Assembly (NCBI GenBank): GCA_011526095.1 | Contig: WYBA01000088.1 | Location: 1-39,859, forward strand | Length of the DNA stretch: 39,859 nucleotides | Source: Myxococcales bacterium | GTDB taxonomy: Bacteria > Myxococcota_A > Polyangia > Haliangiales > Haliangiaceae | Direction: 5' to 3' | In this document: in pieces, positions 19,644 to 34,045 of the stretch | Layout of the letters: every line of letters starts with the position of its first letter | Numbering within the stretch: the stretch's first letter is position 1 | The notes under the pieces: generated by a model | Told to the model about the DNA's origin: nothing | Seen by the model: only the letters and a program-made list of their open reading frames with translations | Databases searched by the model: none | Made by a program: the position numbers and the translations under genes

Positions 19644-20398
19644 TTCTTCGGGCTCGGGTTGGGGTTGCCGCCCGGCGTCGGCGCCTGGCCGTCGGTGCCG
19701 TAGTCCCCGGCGCTGGCGCCGCCGATCGCGCCGATCACGCGCGTCATCGCCGCCGGATCGGTGAAGTACATGATCGTCTGCATCGACTCGGCGCGCCCGA
19801 GCACCTTCCACTCCAGGGTCAGGATGACCTTGCGCACCGAGACCTCCAGCACCTGCTGGATCATCGGGTAGCCGGACGCGATGAAGCTGCCGCCCGCCGC
19901 GTCGCCGGCGTCCATCCCGCCGCCGCCCATCCCCATCATCGCGAGCATCCCGAAGATGCCGCCGCCCGACTCGGCGGCGGCGAGCTGCGCCGCGCTGGCC
20001 GTGCCCGCGCCGGTCCCGGTGCCCGCGCCCGCGGCGGCCAGCGCCTCGGGGTCGGGCTGGCTCATCGCCGCGAGCTTGTCGAGCGACGGCAGCTCGATCT
20101 TGAGCACCTCGGCCTTCCACGTCACGTTCGGCCAGCCGTCGTCGGAGAAGTCGCCCTCGCTGCTCTGATCGGTCTCGAGGAAGCCGTCCTTGAGCAGGCC
20201 CTCCTCGATGTCCCACATCTTGCCGCGCGCGAGCTCGACCACGACCGACGCCATCCGCGACTCCTCGACGCGGCGGACGCTGCCGGCGGTGGCCTTGATC
20301 ATCCACACCAGGCCGATCGCGAGGATCGCGAGCGAGGCCATGACCTCGATCAGCGTGAAGCCGCCGGCGCCGCGGCGGGTGCGCGCGCCGGCGATCAT
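19640..20398 (-). CDS. gspI: T2SS minor pseudopilin GspI with Gly/Met-rich insertion
   Basis: 252 residues, about twice the usual GspI length. GGAGGG lies 6 nt before the ATG, which overlaps the gspH stop. Cleavage after Gly13 leaves F-T-L-I-E with Glu at +5 and the stem FTLIEVMASLAILAIGLVWM. A segment at about 115-175 is low-complexity (GAGTGTGAGTAS, then GIFGMLAMMGMGGGGMDAGD) and interrupts the globular fold, which resumes with MIQQVLEVSVRKVILTLEWK. The C-terminus is Gly/Pro/Asn-rich. The insertion is the main reason for the length; whether it forms a loop on the pseudopilus tip is unknown. Confidence 0.9.
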   Translation of the reverse strand: MIAGARTRRGAGGFTLIEVMASLAILAIGLVWMIKATAGSVRRVEESRMASVVVELARGKMWDIEEGLLKDGFLETDQSSEGDFSDDGWPNVTWKAEVLKIELPSLDKLAAMSQPDPEALAAAGAGTGTGAGTASAAQLAAAESGGGIFGMLAMMGMGGGGMDAGDAAGGSFIASGYPMIQQVLEVSVRKVILTLEWKVLGRAESMQTIMYFTDPAAMTRVIGAIGGASAGDYGTDGQAPTPGGNPNPSPKK

Positions 20399-21231
20399 CG
20401 CGCGCCCTCCTTGTCTCCGACCGCGTCGCGCATCAGGAAGTCGTCCGCATCCCGGACGGCGCCGTCGGTCACCTCGACCCGCCCGGTCAGGCCGTGGACC
20501 CGGACCGTGAACACGTGCTTGTCGTCGCCGATCTCGACCAGCGCCTTCTCCGCCGAGCCCAGCGGGAAGAAGTGGATCGCGACCAGCCCCGACGACACCG
20601 GGCGCTCGAGGTGCTGCACCCACACTTGCTTGACCCGCGCCGAGCGGTTCGGATCGATCATCCGCACCAGCTCGCGCCCGTCGGCGTCGCCCGAGACGAC
20701 GCCGACGGCGACGACGCACGTGCGCCGCGCCGCGAGCTGCCCGGCGAGCGCGAGCGCCATCTCCTCGGCCTGCTCGTCGCCGCCCATCCCGCCGGCCATC
20801 CCGCCCGCGCCGCCCGCGCCGCCGGCGCCCCCCACCATCCCGGACGACGACGGCAGCGACCGCAGCTTCTCCTTCGCCGCCTCGACCGCCGCCTTGCGCG
20901 TATCGTCGTCGAGGTTGGCGTCGCCGGCGGCCTCGGGGTTGCGCGAGATCGCGCCCGGGCCGCCCGCGCACACCTCGACGCGGTAGGTCTGCGGGTCGCC
21001 CGGCGCCATCCCGAGGTCGAGCACGACCCGGTGGAGCATCCCGGTCTCGGCCGCGAGCTGCTGGGTCCGGCGCATCACCGCGGTCAGCTCGAGGCTGGCC
21101 TCGGTGACGTTGGCGCCGCGCAGCCAGCGCACCGCGCCGACCCCCAGGTAGCTGAGGATCCCGATGATGGCGAGCGACACCATCAGCTCCAGGAGCGTGA
21201 GGCCCCGGCTATGTCGAGCCGGCGCGCGCAT
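20395..21231 (-). CDS. gspH: T2SS minor pseudopilin GspH with Gly-rich insertion
   Basis: 278 residues, against about 170 in typical GspH. The start overlaps the gspG stop (ATGA). Cleavage after Gly10 leaves L-T-L-L-E and the stem LTLLELMVSLAIIGILSYLG. After the first half of the GspH fold comes an acidic and helical stretch (about 98-128), and then a Gly/Ala/Met-rich run at about 131-151 (GGAGGAGGAGGMAGGMGG). The beta-rich fold resumes with CVVAVGVVSGDADG and AIHFFPLGSAEKALVEIGDD. GspH sits just below the tip complex and connects it to the GspG shaft. The Gly-rich run is similar in character to that in GspI. Confidence 0.9.
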   Translation of the reverse strand: MRAPARHSRGLTLLELMVSLAIIGILSYLGVGAVRWLRGANVTEASLELTAVMRRTQQLAAETGMLHRVVLDLGMAPGDPQTYRVEVCAGGPGAISRNPEAAGDANLDDDTRKAAVEAAKEKLRSLPSSSGMVGGAGGAGGAGGMAGGMGGDEQAEEMALALAGQLAARRTCVVAVGVVSGDADGRELVRMIDPNRSARVKQVWVQHLERPVSSGLVAIHFFPLGSAEKALVEIGDDKHVFTVRVHGLTGRVEVTDGAVRDADDFLMRDAVGDKEGAR

Positions 21232-21662
21232 CACTCCCAGGACTTGATGTCGTCCTTGGTGCCCTGCTGGCCGTCGGGGCCCAGCGACATGACCGCGAAC
21301 CCGCCCTTGGCGCCGGGCGGCAGGTTGTCGCCGCAGAACCACAGCAGCTCGCGGCCCCACAGGTCCTTGGTGTCGGGGCGGTCGATCTCCTGCGCGACCT
21401 CGGTGAGCTGCGACGGGCAGCCCTTGGTCATGTTGCGGCGCGACCAGCTGAGGAAGCCCTCGTTGACGTACTGCTTGACGATCACGCGCTGGCTGTCCTC
21501 CTTGCTGTCCTGGAACGCGCGGTAGATGCGCGGCCCGACGAGGAAGCCCATGACGAGGGCGAGGATCGCCAGCACGATCATGATCTCGAGCAGGGTCATG
21601 CCGGCCTGGCGCAGGGCGCGGCGGTTGCGACGGCGGAGGCGGCGGGTGGGCAGTGCGAACAT
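21231..21662 (-). CDS. gspG: T2SS major pseudopilin GspG
   Basis: 143 residues from the ATG at 21662, chosen because AAGGAG, the best ribosome site in the operon, lies just upstream; an earlier in-frame Met adds only 18 non-conserved residues. A long basic leader ends at Gly21, followed by M-T-L-L-E with Glu at +5 and the stem MTLLEIMIVLAILALVMGFL. The C-terminus keeps the GspG calcium-site pattern: KDLWGRELLWFCGDNLP, then LGPDGQQGTKDDIKSWE. A second Cys (KGCPSQL) could form a disulfide with that in WFCGD, which is unusual for GspG. It forms the helical shaft of the pseudopilus. The 79-nt gap after gspF and its strong ribosome site fit a need for more of this subunit. Confidence 0.94.
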   Translation of the reverse strand: MFALPTRRLRRRNRRALRQAGMTLLEIMIVLAILALVMGFLVGPRIYRAFQDSKEDSQRVIVKQYVNEGFLSWSRRNMTKGCPSQLTEVAQEIDRPDTKDLWGRELLWFCGDNLPPGAKGGFAVMSLGPDGQQGTKDDIKSWE

Positions 21663-21741
21663 GGGACTCTCCTTGGGCTCGGACGCTTCTGACGGTGGAG
21701 ACGGACTCGGTAGCAAGTGTGGGAACGGATGCGGCCGGCGG

Positions 21742-22995
21742 CTAGCGCTGGCCGCTCATCGTGCTCATGTCCATGATCGGCTCGAGGATCGAGAACACGA
21801 CGAACCCGACGCCGACGGCCATGCCGATCAGCATCAGCGGCTCGAGCATCGACGTCATCTTCGTGAGCTGGCGGTCGACCTCGGCCTCGTTGTCGTCGGC
21901 GATGCGCATCAGCATCCCCTCGAGCTGGCCGGACTTCTCGCCGGTGCCGATCATGTGGATCACGGTGGGCGGGAAGTGCCCGGACTTCTTGAGCGTGCCG
22001 GCGAGCGAGTCACCCTCGGTGACCGCCTGCTTGGCCTGCTCGATCGTCTTGCGCAGGATGACGTTGGAGAGGATCTCCTTCGAGGTGTCGAGCGCGCGCA
22101 GCATCGGCACGCCGGACTGCAGCATCGTGCCGAGCGTGCGGGCGAACCGCGAGACGTTGATCATCCGCGACAGCCGCCCGACGACCGGCAGCTTGAGCAC
22201 GAACGCGTCCCACACCGGGCGGCCGGCGGGCGACCGCGACCACCAGATGAACGCGATGATGCCGCCGATGATCCCGGGGATCAGGAGGAACCACCAGTTG
22301 CGGATGAAGTCCGAGAACGTGATCAGCACGCGCGTCTTGAGCGGCAGCGCCTTGCCGCTCTGCTTGAACATGCTGGTGATCTCGGGGATGACCGCGACCA
22401 TCAGGATCGCCATCAGCACCGTGCCGACGCCGAGCATCAGCAGCGGGTAGACCATCGCGGCCTGGACCTTGCCGCGGATCTTCTGGCTGTTGTCGAGGAA
22501 GTCCGCGAGGCGCAGCAGCACGGTGTCGAGGTTGCCGGCGACCTCGCCGGCGCGGACCATCGACACGTAGAGCTCGTCGAACAGCTTCTTGTGCTTGGCC
22601 AGCGCGTCGCCGAGCGAGGAGCCCTCGTTGACCGCGGTGCGGATCTCGCCGACCGGCACCTTGAGCCGGACGTTGTCGATCTGCTCGAACATCGCGCCGA
22701 GCGCCTCGGCCAGCGGGATGCCCGAGCGCAGCAGCGTGGACAAGAGGCGCGTGAAGTTCGCGATCTCGGTGCGCGAGACCCCGCCGAACATGCCGCCGAG
22801 GTCGACGCTGCGCGACAGCCCCTTGCCGGCCTGCGCCGCCTTGCCCGCGGCGCCCTGCGCCGACATCGTGACCTCGGTGACGACGACGCCGTCGCGGCGC
22901 AGCATCTGCCGCACCGCCTTCGGCGAGTCGGCGTCGCGCAGGCCGCTGGTGGCCTTGCCGGTCGGGCCGATGCCCTTGAAGGCGTACATCGGCAT
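21742..22995 (-). CDS. gspF: T2SS inner-membrane platform protein GspF
   Basis: 417 residues with GGAGG 8 nt before the ATG. It has the two repeated T2SSF domains: about 70-195 (FTRLLSTLLRSGIPLAEALG) and about 275-400 (ARTLGTMLQSGVPMLRALDT, SKEILSNVILRKTIEQAKQA). Three membrane helices are visible: MVYPLLMLGVGTVLMAILMV, NWWFLLIPGIIGGIIAFIWW and LMLIGMAVGVGFVVFSILEP. GspF is the polytopic core around which GspE turns. It follows gspE after 40 nt and precedes gspG by 79 nt, the two widest gaps between gsp genes in this cluster. Confidence 0.97.
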   Translation of the reverse strand: MPMYAFKGIGPTGKATSGLRDADSPKAVRQMLRRDGVVVTEVTMSAQGAAGKAAQAGKGLSRSVDLGGMFGGVSRTEIANFTRLLSTLLRSGIPLAEALGAMFEQIDNVRLKVPVGEIRTAVNEGSSLGDALAKHKKLFDELYVSMVRAGEVAGNLDTVLLRLADFLDNSQKIRGKVQAAMVYPLLMLGVGTVLMAILMVAVIPEITSMFKQSGKALPLKTRVLITFSDFIRNWWFLLIPGIIGGIIAFIWWSRSPAGRPVWDAFVLKLPVVGRLSRMINVSRFARTLGTMLQSGVPMLRALDTSKEILSNVILRKTIEQAKQAVTEGDSLAGTLKKSGHFPPTVIHMIGTGEKSGQLEGMLMRIADDNEAEVDRQLTKMTSMLEPLMLIGMAVGVGFVVFSILEPIMDMSTMSGQR

Positions 22996-23035
22996 GGTCA
23001 GGCCTCCGACCTTCCCGAAGGGAGCCGCGCCATGG

Positions 23036-24813
<1,778 letters not shown>

Positions 24814-24817
<4 letters not shown>

Positions 24818-27192
24818 TTCTTCTTGGCGTCGGGCTTGGTGGGCTCGGGCGCCGGCTCGGCCGGCGGCGCGGCGGGCGGCGGCTCGGGCTCGGCGCCCGC
24901 GCCGGACGGCATGTCCTCGTACTCGAGCGGGCCGTCGGGGACGTCGACGCCCTTGAGCTCGTAGCCGCGCAGCATCTCGATGTCGGCCTCGATTGACTCG
25001 ACCGTGGCGTTGATGTCCTCGATCAGGCCGCGCTTCTTGCGGTAGTCGAGCTTCGGCATGTACTTGGCGTTGTCGCGCATGTTGACCGAGCGCAGGAACT
25101 CCTGGCGCTCGCGCACCTTGCGCTCGACGATCGCCTCGATGTCGAGCTGGTCCTCGATGATGTACGGCGTGAGCAGGACCAGCAGGTTGGTCTTCTGCTT
25201 CGCCTTGGTCGTGTACTTGAACAGGTAGCCGAGCAGCGGGATGTCGCCGAGCACGGGGATCTTCGACTCGCTGTAGGTCACGCGGTCGGACATCAGGCCG
25301 CCGATCACGATGCTCTGCTGGTCGCGCACGACGACGGTCGTCTTGATCTTGCGCTTGGTCCAGGTCGGGCCGAGCTGCGGGTCGCGCTCGCCGACGTCCT
25401 GGATCTCCTGCTCGATGTCGAGCCGGACCATGTCGCTGGCGTTGACGTGCGGCGTGATCTTCATCGTCAGCGCCACCTCCTGGCGCTGGACCGAGACCTG
25501 GCCGAGCCCGGACAGCCCGCCGGTCTGGCCGCCGCCCGGCAGGCCGAACCCGCCGATGTTCACGCCGCCGATGTACGGGATGTTCTGACCGACGGTGATC
25601 TCGGCCTCGATGTTGTCGGTCGTGAGGATGTGCGGCGACGACAGCACGTTGGCGTTGCGGTTCTTGGCGAGCGCCTGGAACAGCACGCCGAACGACGGGA
25701 TCGACGTGCCGAGCAGCTCCTCCGAGCCGGGCAGCTCGCGGCCGATCAGGCCGCCGAGCAGGCCGGTCGCCGTCGCGAGCGAGCTGACGTCGAGCGACTT
25801 GAGGTTGGAGTGCTGCAGGCCGCCGACGAGCAGGTCGCCGCCGTCGGTGGCGTCGCCGCCGTGGAAGCTGGTGCCGATGTCGAGGTCGTTGCTCGCCTGC
25901 AGCTCGAGGATCACCGCCTCGATGAACACCTGGCGGCGCGGGGCGTCGAGCTTCTTGACGACCTCGCGCAGCGCGATGAAGTCGCGGCCGCTCGAGATCA
26001 CGACGAGCGAGTTGGTCGGCGTGTCGTGGGTGATCCGGACCTGGCCCTCGAACGCGGCCGAGCCCTCGGGCACGGGCCCCGCGGCGGCCGCCTGCTCGCC
26101 GCCCCGGCGGGTCGGCGCGCGCGCGCCGGTGTTGCCCCCGCCCTGCTGGCCGGAGATGCCCTGCAGCGCGTTGTTGAGCGTCTGCGCCAGCTCCTCGGCC
26201 TTGGCGTTCTCCAGCGGGTAGACGTTGATCGAGCCGGCGCCCTCGGTCTCCATCGAGACGTCGAGCCGCTTGACCAGCGCGCGGACGCGCAGGTAGCCGG
26301 CCTCGTTCGACACGACGATCAGCGTGTTGGTGCGATCGTCGGCGAGGATCTTCGACGGCACCGCGGCCTCGATGTCGGCGGCGGTGGCCTTGCCGCCGCG
26401 GCCGCCCTTGGCGTCCGCCGCCGCCGAGCCGCCCGCGGCCGCGCCGCCGGCGGACGACGTGCCCAGGATGTTGCCGAGCATGTCGGCCAGCGTCTTGGCG
26501 TCGGCGTGGATGACCTTGATCGTGTAGACGCCCGCGCCCTCCATCGGCTTGTCGAGCTCGCGGGTCAGCGTGATCATGTCGCGGACGTGGGACGAGTAGT
26601 CGGTGATGATCAGCGCGCCGCTCTTGGCGACGAGCTTGATGTCACCCTGGGCGCTCTTGGCGACGCTGAGCGCGTCGGCGAGGTCCTGGGCCGCGACGTG
26701 GTTGGGGCGCAGGATCAGGCGGACGAACTCCTCGGAGTTGGCGACGCCGCCCTTCTTGATCGCGACCGTGCTGCCCTTGGCCTGCGACTCCTCGATCACC
26801 TTGAGCACGTTGCCCTTGGGGATCACGGTCAGGCCCATCGTCGACAGGCCGGTCAGGAACAGCCGGTAGGCGTCCTGCGGCGACATCTTGTTGGGCGCGA
26901 TGATCGTCAGCTTCTTGCTGCGCGACAGCACGCCCTGCTCGTAGATGAAGTTCTTGCAGGTGAACCCCATCGCCCACGTCAGCAGGTCCTTGAGCTCGAT
27001 GTCGGCCTTGAACGAGACCGACACCGGCCCCTTGGCCTTGCCGCACGAGTAGAGCTGGGTGTCCTCGCCGGGCGCGGCGTCGGCGTCCGCGGCGGGCGCG
27101 GGGTCGGTCTTGGTCTGCGCGAGCGCCGGCGAGGCGCTCATCACGACGACGAGCCCGGCGAGCAGGAGGGTACGGAACATGGGGGTGCTCAT
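24814..27192 (-). CDS. gspD: T2SS outer-membrane secretin GspD
   Basis: 792 residues from the ATG at 27192, which overlaps the gspC stop (ATGA); a second Met four codons on is also possible. A signal peptide (about 1-29, MFRTLLLAGLVVVMSASPAL) ends near ALA-QT. N0 (about 60-150) and the N1-N3 repeats follow, with Gly/Ala-rich linkers between them. The secretin domain (about 480-700) contains VFIEAVILELQ, NVLSSPHILTTDNIEAEITV, then GQNIPYIGG and VVRDQQSIVIGGLMSDR, with the closing IPVLGDIPLLGYLFKYT. A C-terminal extension has EIQDVG-like and helical acidic segments and ends in a Pro/Glu/Ala-rich tail and KKK. No pilotin gene was seen in the window. Confidence 0.97.
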
Positions 27193-28135
27193 TTGACCGA
27201 GTAGTTGATGACGATGGGCTTGCCGCGACGGGTGGCCGACACCTGCAGACCGCTGGCGTCCTTGACCTTCTGGTAGACCTCGAGGCCCTTGTCGAGCGAG
27301 TCGAGCTCGAAGCCGTTGATCGAGTGGATCGTGTCGCCGTTGGCGAGGCCGAGCTTGGCGTAGATCGAGGACGGCCGGATCGCGTAGAGCTTGATGCCGT
27401 TGGGCTTGCCGTTCTTGATCGATGGCGTGACGCGCGCGCCCTTGGACACGGCGAGCGGGTTGGCGAGCAGCTTGTCGACGAGCGAGCGGTCGATCTCGAA
27501 GTTGGTGTCGTCGATCTTCTTGATGCCCGAGTCGATCGCCGCGGTCAGCTCGTCCTTGGGGCCGGTGTCGGTGGGCGCGGCGGCGACGACCGGCGCGGCG
27601 GCGACCGGCGGCGGGTCGTCGGTGAGGCCGATGCGCTCGAGCCGGCCGTTCTGGTTCTTGTTCTCGAAGTCGACCCACTTGTACTGGATCGACTTGATCT
27701 TGCCGGCGCCGGGGATCTCGGCGCCCTCGACGTAGCCGCCCTGCGCCTGGGTCGAGGTGTTGAGGATCGTCGCCATCGACCACTCGCCGCCCCTGGGGTG
27801 GACGCTGGTCGCGATCAGCACCAGCGGCTCGGAGGTGCGCGGCACGGTCGAGCCGTCGGTCGGCGTGGTCGCGACCGGATCGACGACCGGCGGCAGGCAC
27901 TCGGAGCAGAAAATGTTGCGATCGGCCAGCGGCGTGCCCGACTTGCTGCGCGCGGTCGTCGTCGGCGCCGTCGCGCGCGCGACGGCGTCGATCTTCGCCG
28001 CCTTGGTCGCGTCGGTGAGGAACTTGCCCTCGACGTAGTGGCCGACGGCCTTGCCGGCGAACACCGAGCACGTCGCGACGGTGATCGCCCCGACCGCCCA
28101 GAAGTGGCGCTTGATCAGGTCCTGCAGGTCGAGGT

Positions 28136-28139
<4 letters not shown>
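27189..28139 (-). CDS. gspC: T2SS GspC with PDZ-like C-terminus
   Basis: 316 residues from a GTG with GGAGG 6 nt upstream and a GTGA overlap with the regulator's stop. A short cytoplasmic start is followed by one membrane helix (about 13-33, FWAVGAITVATCSVFAGKAV). The homology region (about 90-150) includes LADRNIFCSECLPP, with a close Cys pair not usual in GspC, and LVLIATSVHPRGGEWSMATI. The C-terminus (about 245-316) is PDZ-like: IKLYAIRPSSIYAKLGLANG, TIHSINGFELDSLDKGLEVY. GspC joins the inner-membrane platform to the secretin GspD. Its coupling to the sigma-54 regulator gene links regulator and machine in one transcript. Confidence 0.93.
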
Positions 28140-29776
<1,637 letters not shown>

Positions 29777-29784
29777 GGCGTACT

Positions 29785-29800
29785 TACAAGCCGGATGCCA
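29785..29800 (-). promoter_or_regulatory. Weak sigma-54-like site upstream of the response regulator
   Basis: On the minus strand the bases TGGCATCCGGCTTGTA fit the -24 TGGCA well, but the -12 has TTGT instead of TTGC. It ends 8 nt before the GTG. Autoregulation by the sigma-54 activator is possible; the -12 mismatch makes this uncertain. Confidence 0.3.
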
Positions 29801-29862
29801 GCCCTGATTCCGCTAACCCATCGAGTTTGCTCGTACCCGGGAGTGCCATCCGCACGGTGCGC

Positions 29863-29877
29863 CTGCCAGATTGGCAG
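29863..29877. promoter_or_regulatory. Inverted repeat between histidine kinase and response regulator
   Basis: CTGCCA-GAT-TGGCAG, a perfect 6-bp repeat with a 3-nt centre, in the 133-nt gap between the kinase stop and the regulator start. Further TGCCA copies at 29796 and 29844 suggest a cluster of related half-sites. It could be a regulator-binding site or part of a weak terminator. Confidence 0.4.
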
Positions 29878-29909
29878 CGCCCGGGGAGGCGCTTGTCACT
29901 TTGGCCCGG

Positions 29910-32687
<2,778 letters not shown>

Positions 32688-32694
32688 GGACGCA

Positions 32695-32711
32695 ACCATA
32701 CAGGATAGGAT
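32695..32711. promoter_or_regulatory. Divergent leaderless-type -10 pair (TATGGT / TAGGAT)
   Basis: On the minus strand TATGGT (32700-32695) ends 7 nt before the histidine kinase ATG at 32687. On the plus strand TAGGAT (32706-32711) ends 7 nt before the ATG at 32719. Only 31 nt separate the two start codons, so both promoters must lie within and beyond this gap, and there is no room for a leader on either side. Confidence 0.6.
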
Positions 32712-32718
32712 CGGCTCC

Positions 32719-33948
32719 ATGTGCCGCCGTCGGGGGACGTGGCTCGCCGCCGCCGCCGCCGCCCTCGTCTCGACGTGGGCCGCGGGCGCGAGCCCGGCGC
32801 GCGCGCAGGCGCACCCGCCCGTGACCGATCCCGACTACGCGATCGACCTGTACAGCGGCGCGGCGCTCGGCGGGCTGCGGCTCGTCGGCATGGGCGGCGC
32901 GGCGCTCGGCACGGCCGAGGGTTCGGCCGGGACGCTGGTCAACCCGGCGGCGGCCGCCGTCCGCGCGACGACCTCCGACGGGTGGTGGGACTGGGACTTC
33001 CACCTCGACTGGCTGGTCGCGGTCCCGGGTCAGGACTTCGACAACAGCGGCGTCGCCGACCGCGAGGGCTACGCCAACCGGCTCGAGACCTACGGGCTCG
33101 CCGGGATGATGCGCGGCTGGGGCGTCGCCGCGACGGTGTCCTCGGCCGGCGTCGATCTGACCGGCGCGGGCGCCGCGGGTGGAGGTGACGACGCGCTCGA
33201 GGCGCGCGCGCTGCGTGGCAAGGTCGCGGTCGCGCGGCAGTCGGCGGACGAGCAGTGGACCGTCGGGCTGGGGCTCCGCGTCGGCACGTTCGAGATCGCC
33301 GAGCGCCGCGCCCGGGTCCGAACGACGCTGCTGTCGCTCGACGGCGCGGGGCTCGAGGTCGGCGGGCTGTGGCGCCAGCCGCGCGGTGACTGGCGCGTCG
33401 GCGTGACCGCGTCGCTGCCGATCAGCGGCAGCGACGTCGCGGTCGCCGACGACGGCTGCACGCTCGAGGACTGCCGCGGCTACATCCTGCCGTCACGGGT
33501 CGAGGTGCCGTGGCAGCTCGCGGCGGGCGTGGCGTGGCGGTGGGCGCCGACGCGGTGGAACCAGCACATCCCGCTCGACTTCCGCGACGAGCCGGCGTGG
33601 CTGCTCGCCGCCGACGTCGTCGTCACCGGCGCGGTCGCCGACGGCCACGGGCTCGAGGCGTTCGGCCGCCAGGAGCTGCAGCGCTCGGGCAACCACGCGG
33701 TCGTCAGCGTGCGCGCCGGCGCCGAGCACGAGTGGATCCCGGGCCGGCTGCGGGTCCGCGCCGGCTCGTACTGGGAGCCCGGGCGCCTCGCCGGCCCGGG
33801 CGGGCGGCTCCACGGCACGCTCGGCGTCGAGGCCGCGATGTTCGGCCTGAAGGTCTGGCGGTGGTTCTACCGGGTGCGGCTGTCGCTGACCGCCGACGTC
33901 GCCGCGCGCTACGGCAACGGCGGGATCAGCGTCGGGTTCTGGCACTGA
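32719..33948 (+). CDS. Probable outer-membrane beta-barrel protein
   Basis: 409 residues with a signal peptide at about 1-30 (basic MCRRR, Ala-rich core, cleavage near ARA-QA). The mature start has LYSGAALGGLRLVGMGGAAL, then GTAEGSAGTLVNPAAAA, like the beginning of PorV/FadL-type barrels with their MGGA...NPA signature. The rest alternates short amphipathic strands (EVGGLWRQPRGDWRVGVTAS, WQLAAGVAWRWAP) and ends in GGISVGFWH, compatible with a terminal barrel strand. A Cys pair in DDGCTLEDCRG lies in one loop. It is divergent from the T2SS-linked kinase. It may be an accessory channel or adaptor; that is inference. Confidence 0.72.
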   Translation: MCRRRGTWLAAAAAALVSTWAAGASPARAQAHPPVTDPDYAIDLYSGAALGGLRLVGMGGAALGTAEGSAGTLVNPAAAAVRATTSDGWWDWDFHLDWLVAVPGQDFDNSGVADREGYANRLETYGLAGMMRGWGVAATVSSAGVDLTGAGAAGGGDDALEARALRGKVAVARQSADEQWTVGLGLRVGTFEIAERRARVRTTLLSLDGAGLEVGGLWRQPRGDWRVGVTASLPISGSDVAVADDGCTLEDCRGYILPSRVEVPWQLAAGVAWRWAPTRWNQHIPLDFRDEPAWLLAADVVVTGAVADGHGLEAFGRQELQRSGNHAVVSVRAGAEHEWIPGRLRVRAGSYWEPGRLAGPGGRLHGTLGVEAAMFGLKVWRWFYRVRLSLTADVAARYGNGGISVGFWH

Positions 33949-33949
33949 C

Positions 33950-34005
33950 CACACGGGGCTCGCCGCCACGCCCATCGCGCGCGGCGCGACGGGGCCCACC
34001 CCGCC
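33950..34005 (-). repeat. 56-nt structured intergenic repeat, copy B
   Basis: Begins two bases after the stop codon of the barrel gene, between convergent genes. Read on the minus strand: GGCGGGGTGGG, a hairpin with CCCGTCGCGC and GCGCGATGGG arms around CGC, and a tail ending CGAGCCCCGTGTG. The same layout and length occur at 39769-39824. The stem sequences differ but stay paired, and the flanks are nearly identical. It may be a REP-like repeat or a two-way terminator. Confidence 0.75.
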
Positions 34006-34045
34006 AAGAGGTCTGCGGGTGCCGTCGCTGGCCCCGAGACGCGGG

